Shown one piece after another: positions 1 to 7,976 of a DNA stretch of 64,000 bases. The DNA comes from CAZAQV01 sp964487255 (GTDB lineage Bacteria > Myxococcota_A > Polyangia > Polyangiales > CAZAQV01). The position numbers were made by a program, and so were the translations under genes. The DNA lies in assembly GCA_964487255.1 (NCBI GenBank), contig CAZAQV010000010.1:1-64000 (forward strand), read 5' to 3'. The first letter of the stretch is position 1. Each line of letters begins with the position of its first letter. Under the pieces are notes generated by a model that was not told the origin of the DNA, searched no databases, and worked only from the letters and a program-made list of their open reading frames with translations.

Positions 1-74
1 AACGAAAACGCTGCCTAACTCATGACACCGATCCACCACTTTTGACAATATCTCGGTCGCCGTTCGCCGGGGGA

Positions 75-180
75 CCCCAAAACTCCAACCTGGGACGGTT
101 CGCCGTTCGCCGTTCGCCCCAAAACTCCAACCTGGGACGGTTCGCCGGTTCGCCATACCTGGGACGGTTCGCCGTTCGCC
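75..180. repeat. Degenerate tandem repeats rich in GTTCGCC
   Basis: A 31-base stretch at 75-105 recurs identically at 117-147 (period 42), and its second half appears again at 157-180. The heptamer GTTCGCC is reiterated between the copies. No reading frame spans them convincingly. They look like a small intergenic satellite; the function is unknown. Confidence 0.8.
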
Positions 181-564
181 GCATTCGTTCAATAGGACAG
201 TGATGGCGGTTTCAAGAGCACTCGGAGTTTCGCAGAGCAAATGCAGCATGATTTCGTTCTTCATTGCACCTACATGTGTAACCAGCTCCCACTAAAGTGG
301 TCTGAGATCTACTCATGCGCGTTGACCCCACATGGTCCCAGCTTCACAACTAAGACATACGAAAGGACAAATCACATGAAGATAAAACCAAAAAAGAGCA
401 AAGCTAAGAACATTCGCGTCGGCTACGCTCTAATCTGACGAAGCCCCTCATTGCACTAGAGGTAAAAACGAGAAGCATTAAGGGTAAGAACGAGAAAGAG
501 CAGAACCAAGGACATTCACTTCGGCGGCCATTGGCGTTAAACGATTCGTTTCAAAGATGGTTAG
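181..564. other. No supported gene
   Basis: This stretch is more AT-rich than most of the window. The longest plus-strand frame (65 codons from 241) has an atypical composition and a weak ribosome site, and resembles no family I know. I see no RNA gene here. The region leads into the terminator hairpin in front of the intron. Confidence 0.6.
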
Positions 565-590
565 AAAGGCGCGGTTTCCGCGCCTTTTTT
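565..590 (+). terminator. Rho-independent terminator-like hairpin
   Basis: Bases 568-574 (GGCGCGG) pair perfectly with 578-584 (CCGCGCC) across a TTT loop. AAA at 565-567 extends the stem into a run of six T at 585-590. No convincing upstream gene is visible. The hairpin lies three bases before the intron, a setting some bacterial group II introns prefer for insertion. Confidence 0.75.
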
Positions 591-978
591 CATGTGCGCC
601 CAGCATGGGCGCTGTCCTGTGGGTGCAAGTCCCGCCGAGAGGAGGTCATCGTAATCGAAGCGAAGCACAACTGCAGAAGGGCGACCGACTGTGGGAAGGA
701 AGTGTGGAGCGTAAACCGCGGGCTGATGAACAAGAACCGGATAAAAGGCGAAGCCAACCGGGGTGAGCAGGCATGAGACTGCGAAGCTCTGATGACCAAG
801 GGTTGGCGGCGTAAATTCGGCGGACGTGCGGTGAAGGACAGCGTTCTTACCTGGGGAGATCTCGCCTTACGCCTCAAAGGGCGACGTTGGATCTCAGCGG
901 AGCGAGAAGTCAGCAGCGGCCATAGTAGCTGAGCGCGAGCGCAGCGAAGGGCCAAACGAAAGAGAGGGTGAAACGAGT

Positions 979-2351
979 ATGGGTCTCAAAGGCAAACGGC
1001 CTCAGATGTCCAGGCAACTGGAGCTAGCGCTAGGGTGTGGGGATGAAGTCCCCAGAGTTGAGCGAAGCGAGGAAATGCCGATGGCGACGCAGACAAACGA
1101 ACGCCCAGGAGCGAGCGAGTTGATGGAGAAGGAGCTTGAGCGCCAGAACCTTCAAAACGCGCTAAGACGAGTGAAGAAGAACAAGGGAAGCCCCGGCATC
1201 GATGGGATGACGGTGGAAGAACTGCCCGGCTACCTGCGCGAGCATTGGCCAGCGATACGTGAGCAAGTGCTCACGGGTCGCTACCAACCAAGCGCAGTCA
1301 AAGAGCAGCAAATTCCAAAGGGTGGAGGAGGGGTCCGCAAGCTAGGGATCCCGACAGTGCTCGACCGTTTTATCCAACAAGCAATGCTCCAAGTATTGCA
1401 GCCGATGATAGACCCGAGTTTCTCTGAACACAGTTATGGCTTCCGTCCGAAGCGAAGCGCGCATCAAGCGGTCAAAGCCGCTCGGCGATTCGTGCAAGAA
1501 GGACGTCGTATTGTCGTGGATGTAGACCTGTCGAAGTTTTTCGACCGAGCGAACCACGATGTGTTGATGGGCAAACTTGCGGGTCGCATATCGGACAAAG
1601 CGATGCTGAGGCTAATACGACGCTACCTGTCAGCCGGAGTTATGGTTGACGGAGTAGTGACGGAGCGGCATGAGGCACACCGCAAGGAGGGCCGCTCTCG
1701 CCGCTATTGGCGAATGTCCTTTTAGATGATGTGGATAAAGAGCTTGAGCGACGTGGACACGCATTTGTACGGTACGCCGACGATTGCAATGTCTACGTCC
1801 GCTCGAAGCGAGCGGGGGAACGGGTGATGAAGCTGTTGCGACGTCTTTACGCGCACCTTCGATTGCGCATCAACGAGGACAAAAGCGCAGTTGCGTCGGC
1901 TTTGTCGCGGCCATTTTTAGGCTTTGGCCTATGGGTGGGAGCAGGCAAAGAGGTCAAAGTGCGCGTGAGTCAAAAGGCCCGCGTGCGCATGAAGAACCGA
2001 GTTCGTAAGTTAACGAAACGGACTCGGGGGCGAAATCTGAGTCAGATTGTGCAAGAGCTACGGAGTTATTTGGTGGGTTGGAAGAACTACTTCCAGCTGG
2101 CCCAGACGCCGGGGGTTTTTGCACAACTCGATGAATGGATCCGTCACCGATTGCGAGCGACTCAGTTGAAACAGTGGAGAAGAGGTAAAACCATCTTTCG
2201 GGAGCTACGGTTGCGTGGCATGTCGATAGACGTGGCTGCACAAGTCGCTGGCAACGCGAGACGATGGTGGAAGAACTCGGCAAAACTGCTCAACTACGCA
2301 CTTCCCATCTCGTTTTTCGACAAACTGGGCCTGCCCCGGCTTGCCGCGTAA
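979..2351 (+). pseudogene. ltrA: Group II intron reverse transcriptase/maturase, frameshifted
   Basis: The first part (979-1725 frame) carries RT domains 0-4, including GSPGIDGMTVEEL, KLGIPTVLDRFIQQA, SEHSYGFRPKRSAHQAV and VVDVDLSKFFD. The second part (1707-2351 frame) carries the catalytic FVRYADD box, the thumb/maturase X domain and the usual C-terminus FFDKLGLPRLAA, with no endonuclease domain. Restoring one G after GAG at 1672-1674 recreates the RT-5 motif GTPQGGPLSPLLAN and joins the frames. A single-base deletion therefore breaks the gene, or the draft assembly has an error there. Intact, the protein would have about 455 residues, normal for the family. Confidence 0.9.
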
Positions 2352-2363
2352 CCTCAATCTTTC

Positions 2364-2443
2364 GAACCGCCTGGTGCGGACCCGCATGCCAGGTGGTGTG
2401 GGAGGGGCTCCGCGGGGTAAATTCCCGCGGCCCCTATCCCGAT
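2364..2443 (+). ncRNA. Group II intron domains V and VI
   Basis: GAACCGCCTGG from 2364 folds back on CCAGGTGGT near 2389-2397 to form domain V. Domain VI follows: GGGGCTCCGCGGG pairs with CCCGCGG...CCCC around a GTAAAT loop, leaving the presumed branch-point A at 2436. These are the catalytic core and lariat branch site of the intron and appear intact. Confidence 0.8.
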
Positions 2444-2522
2444 TGTCTCATTTGGTACGGAGAACCCAGGGCGATTCACTCCACCAATGGTTCGGTATTA
2501 TAGACTCTGGTAACTTTGGGGA

Positions 2523-3905
2523 ATGGACGACTTCCAGCATGGGTACGAGCCGTATTGGTTCGAGGGGATGGGCCCCAACTCTGGGAAGTTGGTGTACAAG
2601 ACCTTCGGTGAACTCCCACTGAAGCGCAAGCTCCACTATCTTGGATACTGCGGTTTCGTGAAGGGGTTGCAAGCAGTCCGGTCGCCGTTACGTCGGCTCA
2701 CCGGGTTTGATCTTAGCGAGTATCCGTTTCGTGATCTTCCAGAAGATCCAGAAGTGGTCGCGGTGACGAATTACGGGCCAACACGCGAAGATCGAGAAGC
2801 AGCCGGCCTTGACGCCGAGCATTTTCTCAGCCGCGAAGAGGTAGACGAGTTCGTCGAAAACGGGGTGATTGGCCCATTTCGGGCAATCAGCGAAGCGGAT
2901 GCGCTAAAAATCTACGCGAAGCTCAGAGACCAGCCTCTCGCCAATGCGTTTACAGCCCACTTTGAGCATCCCGAAATCGGCGATATCTTCAAGTCGAGAC
3001 CCTTGGCTGCAAGAGTCGCCACACTGCTTGGCGAAAACTTGAAACTATGGCGCAGCCAGGTTTTTCGTGTGCCGTCTGGCACTGCAGGGACTTTTCTTCA
3101 CTCCGAGAATGACTTCAAGGAGGGTGATGTCGTGCCTGCCTTTGTGCAGAATGTTCGCCCGCCCAACCTCGGACAGCTCACCATCTGGTTGGCTGTGCAC
3201 CCAGTCGCGCGAGAGAACGGTGCGCTGAAATTCGTCACGGGCACACACAAATATCCGGTCGCTTCCGATCTGCGAAATCGAGTCAACACCCTCAAGAGAG
3301 CTGCTCCATGGCTTGCGGCAAACCCAGAGTTCCTCAATGAGTTCTGCATGGCCGTCCTAGGACAAGACCCCGATCGTGGCCTGATTTCAGCATTCCCGAT
3401 GGCAAGGGCCACGATGAAAGCCCTCTTGGACCGTTACGGCCGCCAACTTGAACAGGTAGGCTCCCTGAAGACCATAGAAATGCAACCGGGCGAGTTTGTT
3501 ATTTTCACCTCGAGTGTCATGCATGGCTCGTGGAGCAACGACTCCGATCACGAGCGCATTGCCGTCGGCGCTCGCATCACCACACGAGACGCCGAGCTTC
3601 GAGAATCGCCTGGTCTCATGACGATTCCACCCGCGTGGACCACGACTACAATAGAGGATGACACCCGTTTGCGCTGTCCGATTCCCAAAGTAAGCGAGTC
3701 GGAGGAAGCTATCAACGTGGAGTTTGGTTCGTGCGAACTAGAATTTGATCGAAAGTGGCGCGGGTTTGTTAATGGACTCAACTCGAATCGCATCTTTACG
3801 CCGCTAGAAGCTCTTGGTTGGGGAGGCATTCCTGACAGAGACACAATGTACGAATACTTGAATGCGTTGGTTGAACAAGGCGTGATCACTGTCGTGTACG
3901 ATTGA
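2523..3905 (+). CDS. PhyH-family Fe(II)/2-oxoglutarate oxygenase
   Basis: A 460-residue protein with the phytanoyl-CoA dioxygenase core: LTIWLAVHPVARENGALKFVTGTHK (about 219-243) and a C-terminal GEFVIFTSSVMHGS strand. Likely iron ligands are H193 and E195 (FLHSEND) and H334; R351 would bind 2-oxoglutarate. The usual H-x-D is H-x-E here, so a carboxylate ligand is kept and a halogenase is less likely. About 100 residues precede the core and 80 follow it. The substrate is unknown. It lies 80 bases behind the intron and converges with the HlyD gene of the peptide exporter, so a tailoring role on an exported product is possible but unproven. Confidence 0.8.
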   Translation: MDDFQHGYEPYWFEGMGPNSGKLVYKTFGELPLKRKLHYLGYCGFVKGLQAVRSPLRRLTGFDLSEYPFRDLPEDPEVVAVTNYGPTREDREAAGLDAEHFLSREEVDEFVENGVIGPFRAISEADALKIYAKLRDQPLANAFTAHFEHPEIGDIFKSRPLAARVATLLGENLKLWRSQVFRVPSGTAGTFLHSENDFKEGDVVPAFVQNVRPPNLGQLTIWLAVHPVARENGALKFVTGTHKYPVASDLRNRVNTLKRAAPWLAANPEFLNEFCMAVLGQDPDRGLISAFPMARATMKALLDRYGRQLEQVGSLKTIEMQPGEFVIFTSSVMHGSWSNDSDHERIAVGARITTRDAELRESPGLMTIPPAWTTTTIEDDTRLRCPIPKVSESEEAINVEFGSCELEFDRKWRGFVNGLNSNRIFTPLEALGWGGIPDRDTMYEYLNALVEQGVITVVYD

Positions 3906-4022
3906 TTGCCTATCTTCAAGAGAGCAGATCACGCACGTTCACGACCACTTGGCGTACGTCAGGGCCTACACGTCGCCGTCGCTCAAATTTTCGGGCCTGA
4001 CGGGATGCCCCGACCCGTCGGC

Positions 4023-5165
4023 TCAAATTTGGTCGAGCAATAGCTCAAGCGGTGAAGCTTGTTCGACCTCGACATGAACGGTCCCGCGGTGGCCTGCCGA
4101 GGGGAAGTAGCCGGGACGACTGTCCGTCATGCGAAGCTGGATCTCCAGGTCGGCGTCTTCTGCCGAACGTACCACTTTGCTCACCACACAGTCGACGAAG
4201 CCAAAACGCGCCCGTGAAAACGACGAAAGTTCAAGCTTGGCGTTCTGCCCCACGTTCACCCTTCCTCCTTTCTCTGCGGGCACTGTGCCTCGAACGATCA
4301 GTGATGCGTTGGGCTCGAGCATTGCCAGCTCCTGCCTTTTGGAGACGCGCACGCCCGCCGCCAGCATGTCGCCACGCACGATGGTTCCATCTAGCGGTGC
4401 GTAGATGCGGTAGTGCTGAAGTTCGCGTTCAAGGGTTCGCCTGCGTACCGCGAGTTCGGACAACTCTGCCTGAATGTCGATGAGCCGTTCGTTGAGCGAT
4501 AGTGTTTCGCGTTGCACGATGCGCCGCGCTTCGGTTGGAAGGGATGCCCCCGTCAGGCGTTCACGCCATGCGGAAACCATCAACCTGTCGCTCTCGGCTC
4601 GAAGGCGTGCTTGATCAAGCTCGTGTTGGCTGGCGCGTCCCGAAGCGTGCAGATCCTCCATGAAGCCCAGATTGGCTTCTGAGTCGTTGGCTGCGAGCTG
4701 CTTCTGATGAAGGTCTCGCCGAATGGCGGTCTTGTCTGCGAGCTCGCTCAGTGAAACGGATTGCAAGTCTTTTCGGATCTGAGCTTTCCGAGCCCGGTAG
4801 GTCGCCTCAGCTTTTTTGAGGGATGCGACTCTGCTTGCAGTTGCCTCAAGCCGCAGTTCAAGGGTGCTTGCGTCAAGCTGGGCGATGAGGTCTCCTTTTT
4901 TAACTTGGCGGCCATTTTTGATGATGCTGCGAACGATGACACCGTCGATTTGTGAGATGAGTGGTTGGGCATCGCTCTCCGGTGCAACCACGCCCTGCAC
5001 CGCAACATAAACTGGCACCGTGCTGAGAACGGCCCACAACGCAACTGTTGTGATGAGCGTGCCCGCTACGGCACCGATGAGCAATCGATAGCGTTTGGTG
5101 TTGGACTTGAGGGAGAGAAGCGTTTCTTCGAAGCGAAGTTCGGGTAGGCCGGCCACGTGGAACAA
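4023..5165 (-). CDS. HlyD-type periplasmic adaptor of a peptide exporter
   Basis: 380 residues: a short cytoplasmic N-terminus, one membrane segment (about 29-50), a first biotinyl-lipoyl half (PLISQIDGVIVRSIIKNGRQVKKGDLIAQLD), a long coiled coil (about 95-250), then the second lipoyl half (YRIYAPLDGTIVRGDMLAAGVRV) and a beta-barrel tail. This is the membrane-fusion protein layout of type I and bacteriocin exporters. It is divergent from the C39 ABC genes with 120 bases between, and should link them to an outer-membrane channel, which is not in the window. The upstream start codon is TTG at 5165; GTG at 5156 is an alternative. Confidence 0.85.
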   Translation of the reverse strand: MFHVAGLPELRFEETLLSLKSNTKRYRLLIGAVAGTLITTVALWAVLSTVPVYVAVQGVVAPESDAQPLISQIDGVIVRSIIKNGRQVKKGDLIAQLDASTLELRLEATASRVASLKKAEATYRARKAQIRKDLQSVSLSELADKTAIRRDLHQKQLAANDSEANLGFMEDLHASGRASQHELDQARLRAESDRLMVSAWRERLTGASLPTEARRIVQRETLSLNERLIDIQAELSELAVRRRTLERELQHYRIYAPLDGTIVRGDMLAAGVRVSKRQELAMLEPNASLIVRGTVPAEKGGRVNVGQNAKLELSSFSRARFGFVDCVVSKVVRSAEDADLEIQLRMTDSRPGYFPSAGHRGTVHVEVEQASPLELLLDQI

Positions 5166-5285
5166 AGGTTACAGCGTTGCCGGTTAACTCACAATCGTGG
5201 ACGAAACGTGGCCCTTCTTGGCCGGTGTTATGGAGTTTGCTGTGTCGTGGTTTCGGTGCGGGTTTGTTGGTAGGATCTTGCCTGC
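5166..5285. promoter_or_regulatory. Divergent promoter region of the exporter genes
   Basis: This 120-base space separates the divergent HlyD and C39 ABC starts, so it must hold promoters for both or be read through. It contains a GGCC-N6-GGCC dyad around 5214-5227. I cannot assign -35/-10 boxes with confidence. An AGGA ribosome site precedes the ATG at 5286. Confidence 0.4.
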
Positions 5286-7973
5286 ATGAAGTTTCAGCTT
5301 CACGAGGTTTTGCAGATTTCCCAAATGGACTGCGCACCCGCGGCTCTCGCCAGCTTTGCGCTCGGCTATGGCGTCGACGTCGACTATCAACAGCTGCGTT
5401 TGCACTGCCAGACCGACGCGGACGGGACCTCGTATGCCGACCTGGTGGACGTCGCGGAAAACTATCTCGACTTGCCGGTTACGCTATCCGTCGTGCCCAT
5501 CGAGCACCTGCTGGAAGAGAAGTCGGAACAGCTTCCTTCCATCACCATTCGACGAGACATGGGCGTTGGACACTCGATTTTGGTGGCCAACTCGGAGAAG
5601 GGAAAAGTCACGCTGATGGACCCTAGCGTGGGGGTGCTTGCGGACAAGCCTGGGGCGCTCGCCGAGCGGCTTTACCCGGCGATCGAAGATGTGGATGCAG
5701 GCGAGTGGCGGGATTATGCGCAGGCGCCGGCATTTCTGGCGCCGCTCAAGCGCAGACTCAAGGCTCTTGGCTTTCGTGAGACCGAAGCAAGTGCTTTGGT
5801 CCAAAGCGCTCTTGATGACAGCACCTGGTATTCGATAGCCCGACTGGATGCGGCGATCCGATGTACTGAATCGATACTCAAGAAGAAGTTGATGGCACTT
5901 GATCAAGCGCCCCACGTGGTCCGAACGGCGTTTGAAGAGACACAGTTTGAGATTCCAACACAGCACTGGTACGCGCGCCGTGTGCCCTCGGCTCACGATA
6001 GAAGTGAATCAGAGAGTGCCGAGGTCGAGCTGCGACTCAACGGGGTCTACTCCATCTCGCTTGACCACGCGCGCTTTGCGCAGCGTGGCATTGCCACGAA
6101 CGAGGCGCGAAGGGAAACGACGGGCAGACGCAAGGCGTCCGTAACGCAATCCCCATGGCCTTTTTTGCTCAAACGTGTGTCTGTACGCGGTAAGGTTTCG
6201 TTGCTGCTGCTTTCGGTCGCGGTGGGTCTCATCGCAGTCTTCGAAGCGGTTATTCTGCGGGGGATCCTCGATGTAAAGTTTTTCGAGAGAGTTGGTGCGT
6301 ATCTCTTCGAGGTAGGCGCAACCGTGTTGGCACTCCTTGTGTCCTCCGTCGTGGCTGTGTGGGCCTCAAGGCGGTTCGCCTATCAAGTGGGTAACCGTTT
6401 GGGCGCGGAGTATCGCATGGACATGCGAAACATGATGTCACACATGCCGCCTTTGTTTTTTGAGTCGCGTCCAAGCACGGACTTGCTCCATCGCTATCAC
6501 TACTCCGATGCGATTTCGACGTTGCCGCTCTACGCCGCCCGGTTGCTGCAGCAACTTTCGGTGGTCGTGCTCGCTATCGCAATAATCTTGCTGTTAAGCA
6601 AAGCGGCAGCGCTGGTCGCTGCACTCATCGTGTTGAGTATCTTGTGTCTTGCCTACTATTTCTACCGAAAGATTCTGCCAATTGATCAGCATCAGCGCGC
6701 GGCAGAAGCACAAAACCTACACTTGTATCAGCATGCCATCCAAGCTCGCACCCCGCTCAAGGCACACGACGCCGAGCGCGTGCTGCTTGTCGAGCACGAG
6801 AGGCAAGTGGCGCGGTGGATGAAGTTGTGTCGCGCGACGTTGCGCTGGCGCGGAGTCAGCGTTGGCATCGCCGAAGTGTTGATCGCCACCGGGATGGTGT
6901 TGGTCACCCATGTCCAACTGGCCGAGGACGAGAATCCGCTTTCGATCTTGATCGTGCTCTATTGGTACGCTTTGGCAGTCAGCAACGCGCGTGCCTTGTC
7001 CTACTTTTTGGTCGCATGGGTCCCGCACCATACAACGATCATGATGCGAGTTCTTGAAGCGCTGACCGTGACGAATGCCTTCGAGAACTCCGCGCGATCG
7101 ATCGACGCTGATCAATCCGAGTCTTCGAAGGTGAGTGCAGCCGCATCCGTCGAGTTCGATGCTGTAACGCTTGTTCGAGGAGGGCGCAATATCATCTCCG
7201 ACGTGAGCTTTCGAATCGAAGCAGGCGAGCACGTTGCCATTGTCGGCCGCTCCGGAGCGGGAAAATCCAGCATTGTCTCGCTGCTGTTGGGACATGAGAC
7301 GCCGTTCGCGGGCAAGATTCGTCTGTCAGGAAAACCACTCGCGTGGGAGGAGCTAGAGCGTGTTCGCGACGAGATCGCTTGGGTGGACCCAACGGTCTAC
7401 CTTTGGAACGACTCGCTGCTTCGGAACCTTTACGTCGGCGGCAACGACTTCGACGTTCGACCCGAAGAACTCTACCGACTACTCGATTTCTCTGAAGTAG
7501 TTGCGCGTTTTGATGAAGGTGGTGCGTCGTCGATTGGCGAAGAGGGTAAGTTGCTCTCGGGAGGCGAGGGCCAGCGACTAAGACTTGGGCGGGTACTTTT
7601 GAAGAGCCGACCAAAACTCATCGTTATGGACGAAGCTTTTCGTGGGGTTGATACAGCTCGCCGCGACACGTTGCTGAGGTTCGTTCGCAGAAAGTGGCAA
7701 GGGTGCACGATGGTGTACATCACCCACGACTACGACGAGGCTTTGCAGTTTGACCGAGTGTTGGTGGCTCACGATGGTCGGCTCGCGGAACAAGGTAAAC
7801 CAGATGAATTGATGGTAGAAGGAACGCTATTTCATCGACTCTTGACCGCACATGTCAAGACGCGCGAAGTGTGGCGAGACCCGAGCCTTTGGCGACGTGT
7901 GGAGGTCGCGAGAAGAGAGATCACGATCAAGCATGAACCCATCGGCGCGTCCGCGCCCGTGGAGGCCTCCTAG
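5286..7973 (+). CDS. C39-peptidase ABC exporter (permease/ATPase, active peptidase)
   Basis: 895 residues. Residues 1-140 form a C39 cysteine peptidase with the QMDC motif (C16), GHSILV (H96) and MDPS (D112), the fold that removes double-glycine leaders during export. A linker of about 150 residues follows, longer than in typical bacteriocin transporters. A six-helix ABC membrane domain (about 295-570) and an ATPase come next: Walker A GRSGAGKSS (~653), signature LSGGEGQR (~756), Walker B LIVMDEA (~778), H-loop ITHD. It is three bases from the next ABC gene, so the two probably form a heterodimer. No precursor peptide with a GG leader is evident nearby. Confidence 0.9.
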   Translation: MKFQLHEVLQISQMDCAPAALASFALGYGVDVDYQQLRLHCQTDADGTSYADLVDVAENYLDLPVTLSVVPIEHLLEEKSEQLPSITIRRDMGVGHSILVANSEKGKVTLMDPSVGVLADKPGALAERLYPAIEDVDAGEWRDYAQAPAFLAPLKRRLKALGFRETEASALVQSALDDSTWYSIARLDAAIRCTESILKKKLMALDQAPHVVRTAFEETQFEIPTQHWYARRVPSAHDRSESESAEVELRLNGVYSISLDHARFAQRGIATNEARRETTGRRKASVTQSPWPFLLKRVSVRGKVSLLLLSVAVGLIAVFEAVILRGILDVKFFERVGAYLFEVGATVLALLVSSVVAVWASRRFAYQVGNRLGAEYRMDMRNMMSHMPPLFFESRPSTDLLHRYHYSDAISTLPLYAARLLQQLSVVVLAIAIILLLSKAAALVAALIVLSILCLAYYFYRKILPIDQHQRAAEAQNLHLYQHAIQARTPLKAHDAERVLLVEHERQVARWMKLCRATLRWRGVSVGIAEVLIATGMVLVTHVQLAEDENPLSILIVLYWYALAVSNARALSYFLVAWVPHHTTIMMRVLEALTVTNAFENSARSIDADQSESSKVSAAASVEFDAVTLVRGGRNIISDVSFRIEAGEHVAIVGRSGAGKSSIVSLLLGHETPFAGKIRLSGKPLAWEELERVRDEIAWVDPTVYLWNDSLLRNLYVGGNDFDVRPEELYRLLDFSEVVARFDEGGASSIGEEGKLLSGGEGQRLRLGRVLLKSRPKLIVMDEAFRGVDTARRDTLLRFVRRKWQGCTMVYITHDYDEALQFDRVLVAHDGRLAEQGKPDELMVEGTLFHRLLTAHVKTREVWRDPSLWRRVEVARREITIKHEPIGASAPVEAS

Positions 7974-7976
7974 CCG

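Larger units (their letters stand above)
594..2443 (+). mobile_element. Group II intron (ORF-bearing ribozyme retroelement)
   Basis: The 5' boundary is set by GTGCGCCCAGCATGGGCG at 594, a typical bacterial group II start, followed by the domain I landmark GGGTGCAAGTCCCGCC. The element encodes a reverse transcriptase/maturase in domain IV and ends with a domain V/VI pair. The 3' end at 2443 is inferred from a bulged A at 2436, eight bases from the terminal AT. The intron is about 1.85 kb. It lies just behind a terminator-like hairpin and about 80 bases before the dioxygenase gene. The maturase is frameshifted, so mobility would need help in trans unless the shift is a sequencing error. Confidence 0.9.

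Noticed and set aside
241..438. 65-codon plus-strand frame in the AT-richer left region
   Set aside because: No ribosome site, unusual composition and no recognisable sequence; likely chance.
4129..4483. Plus-strand frames within the HlyD gene
   Set aside because: Antisense to the adaptor gene, no start signals.
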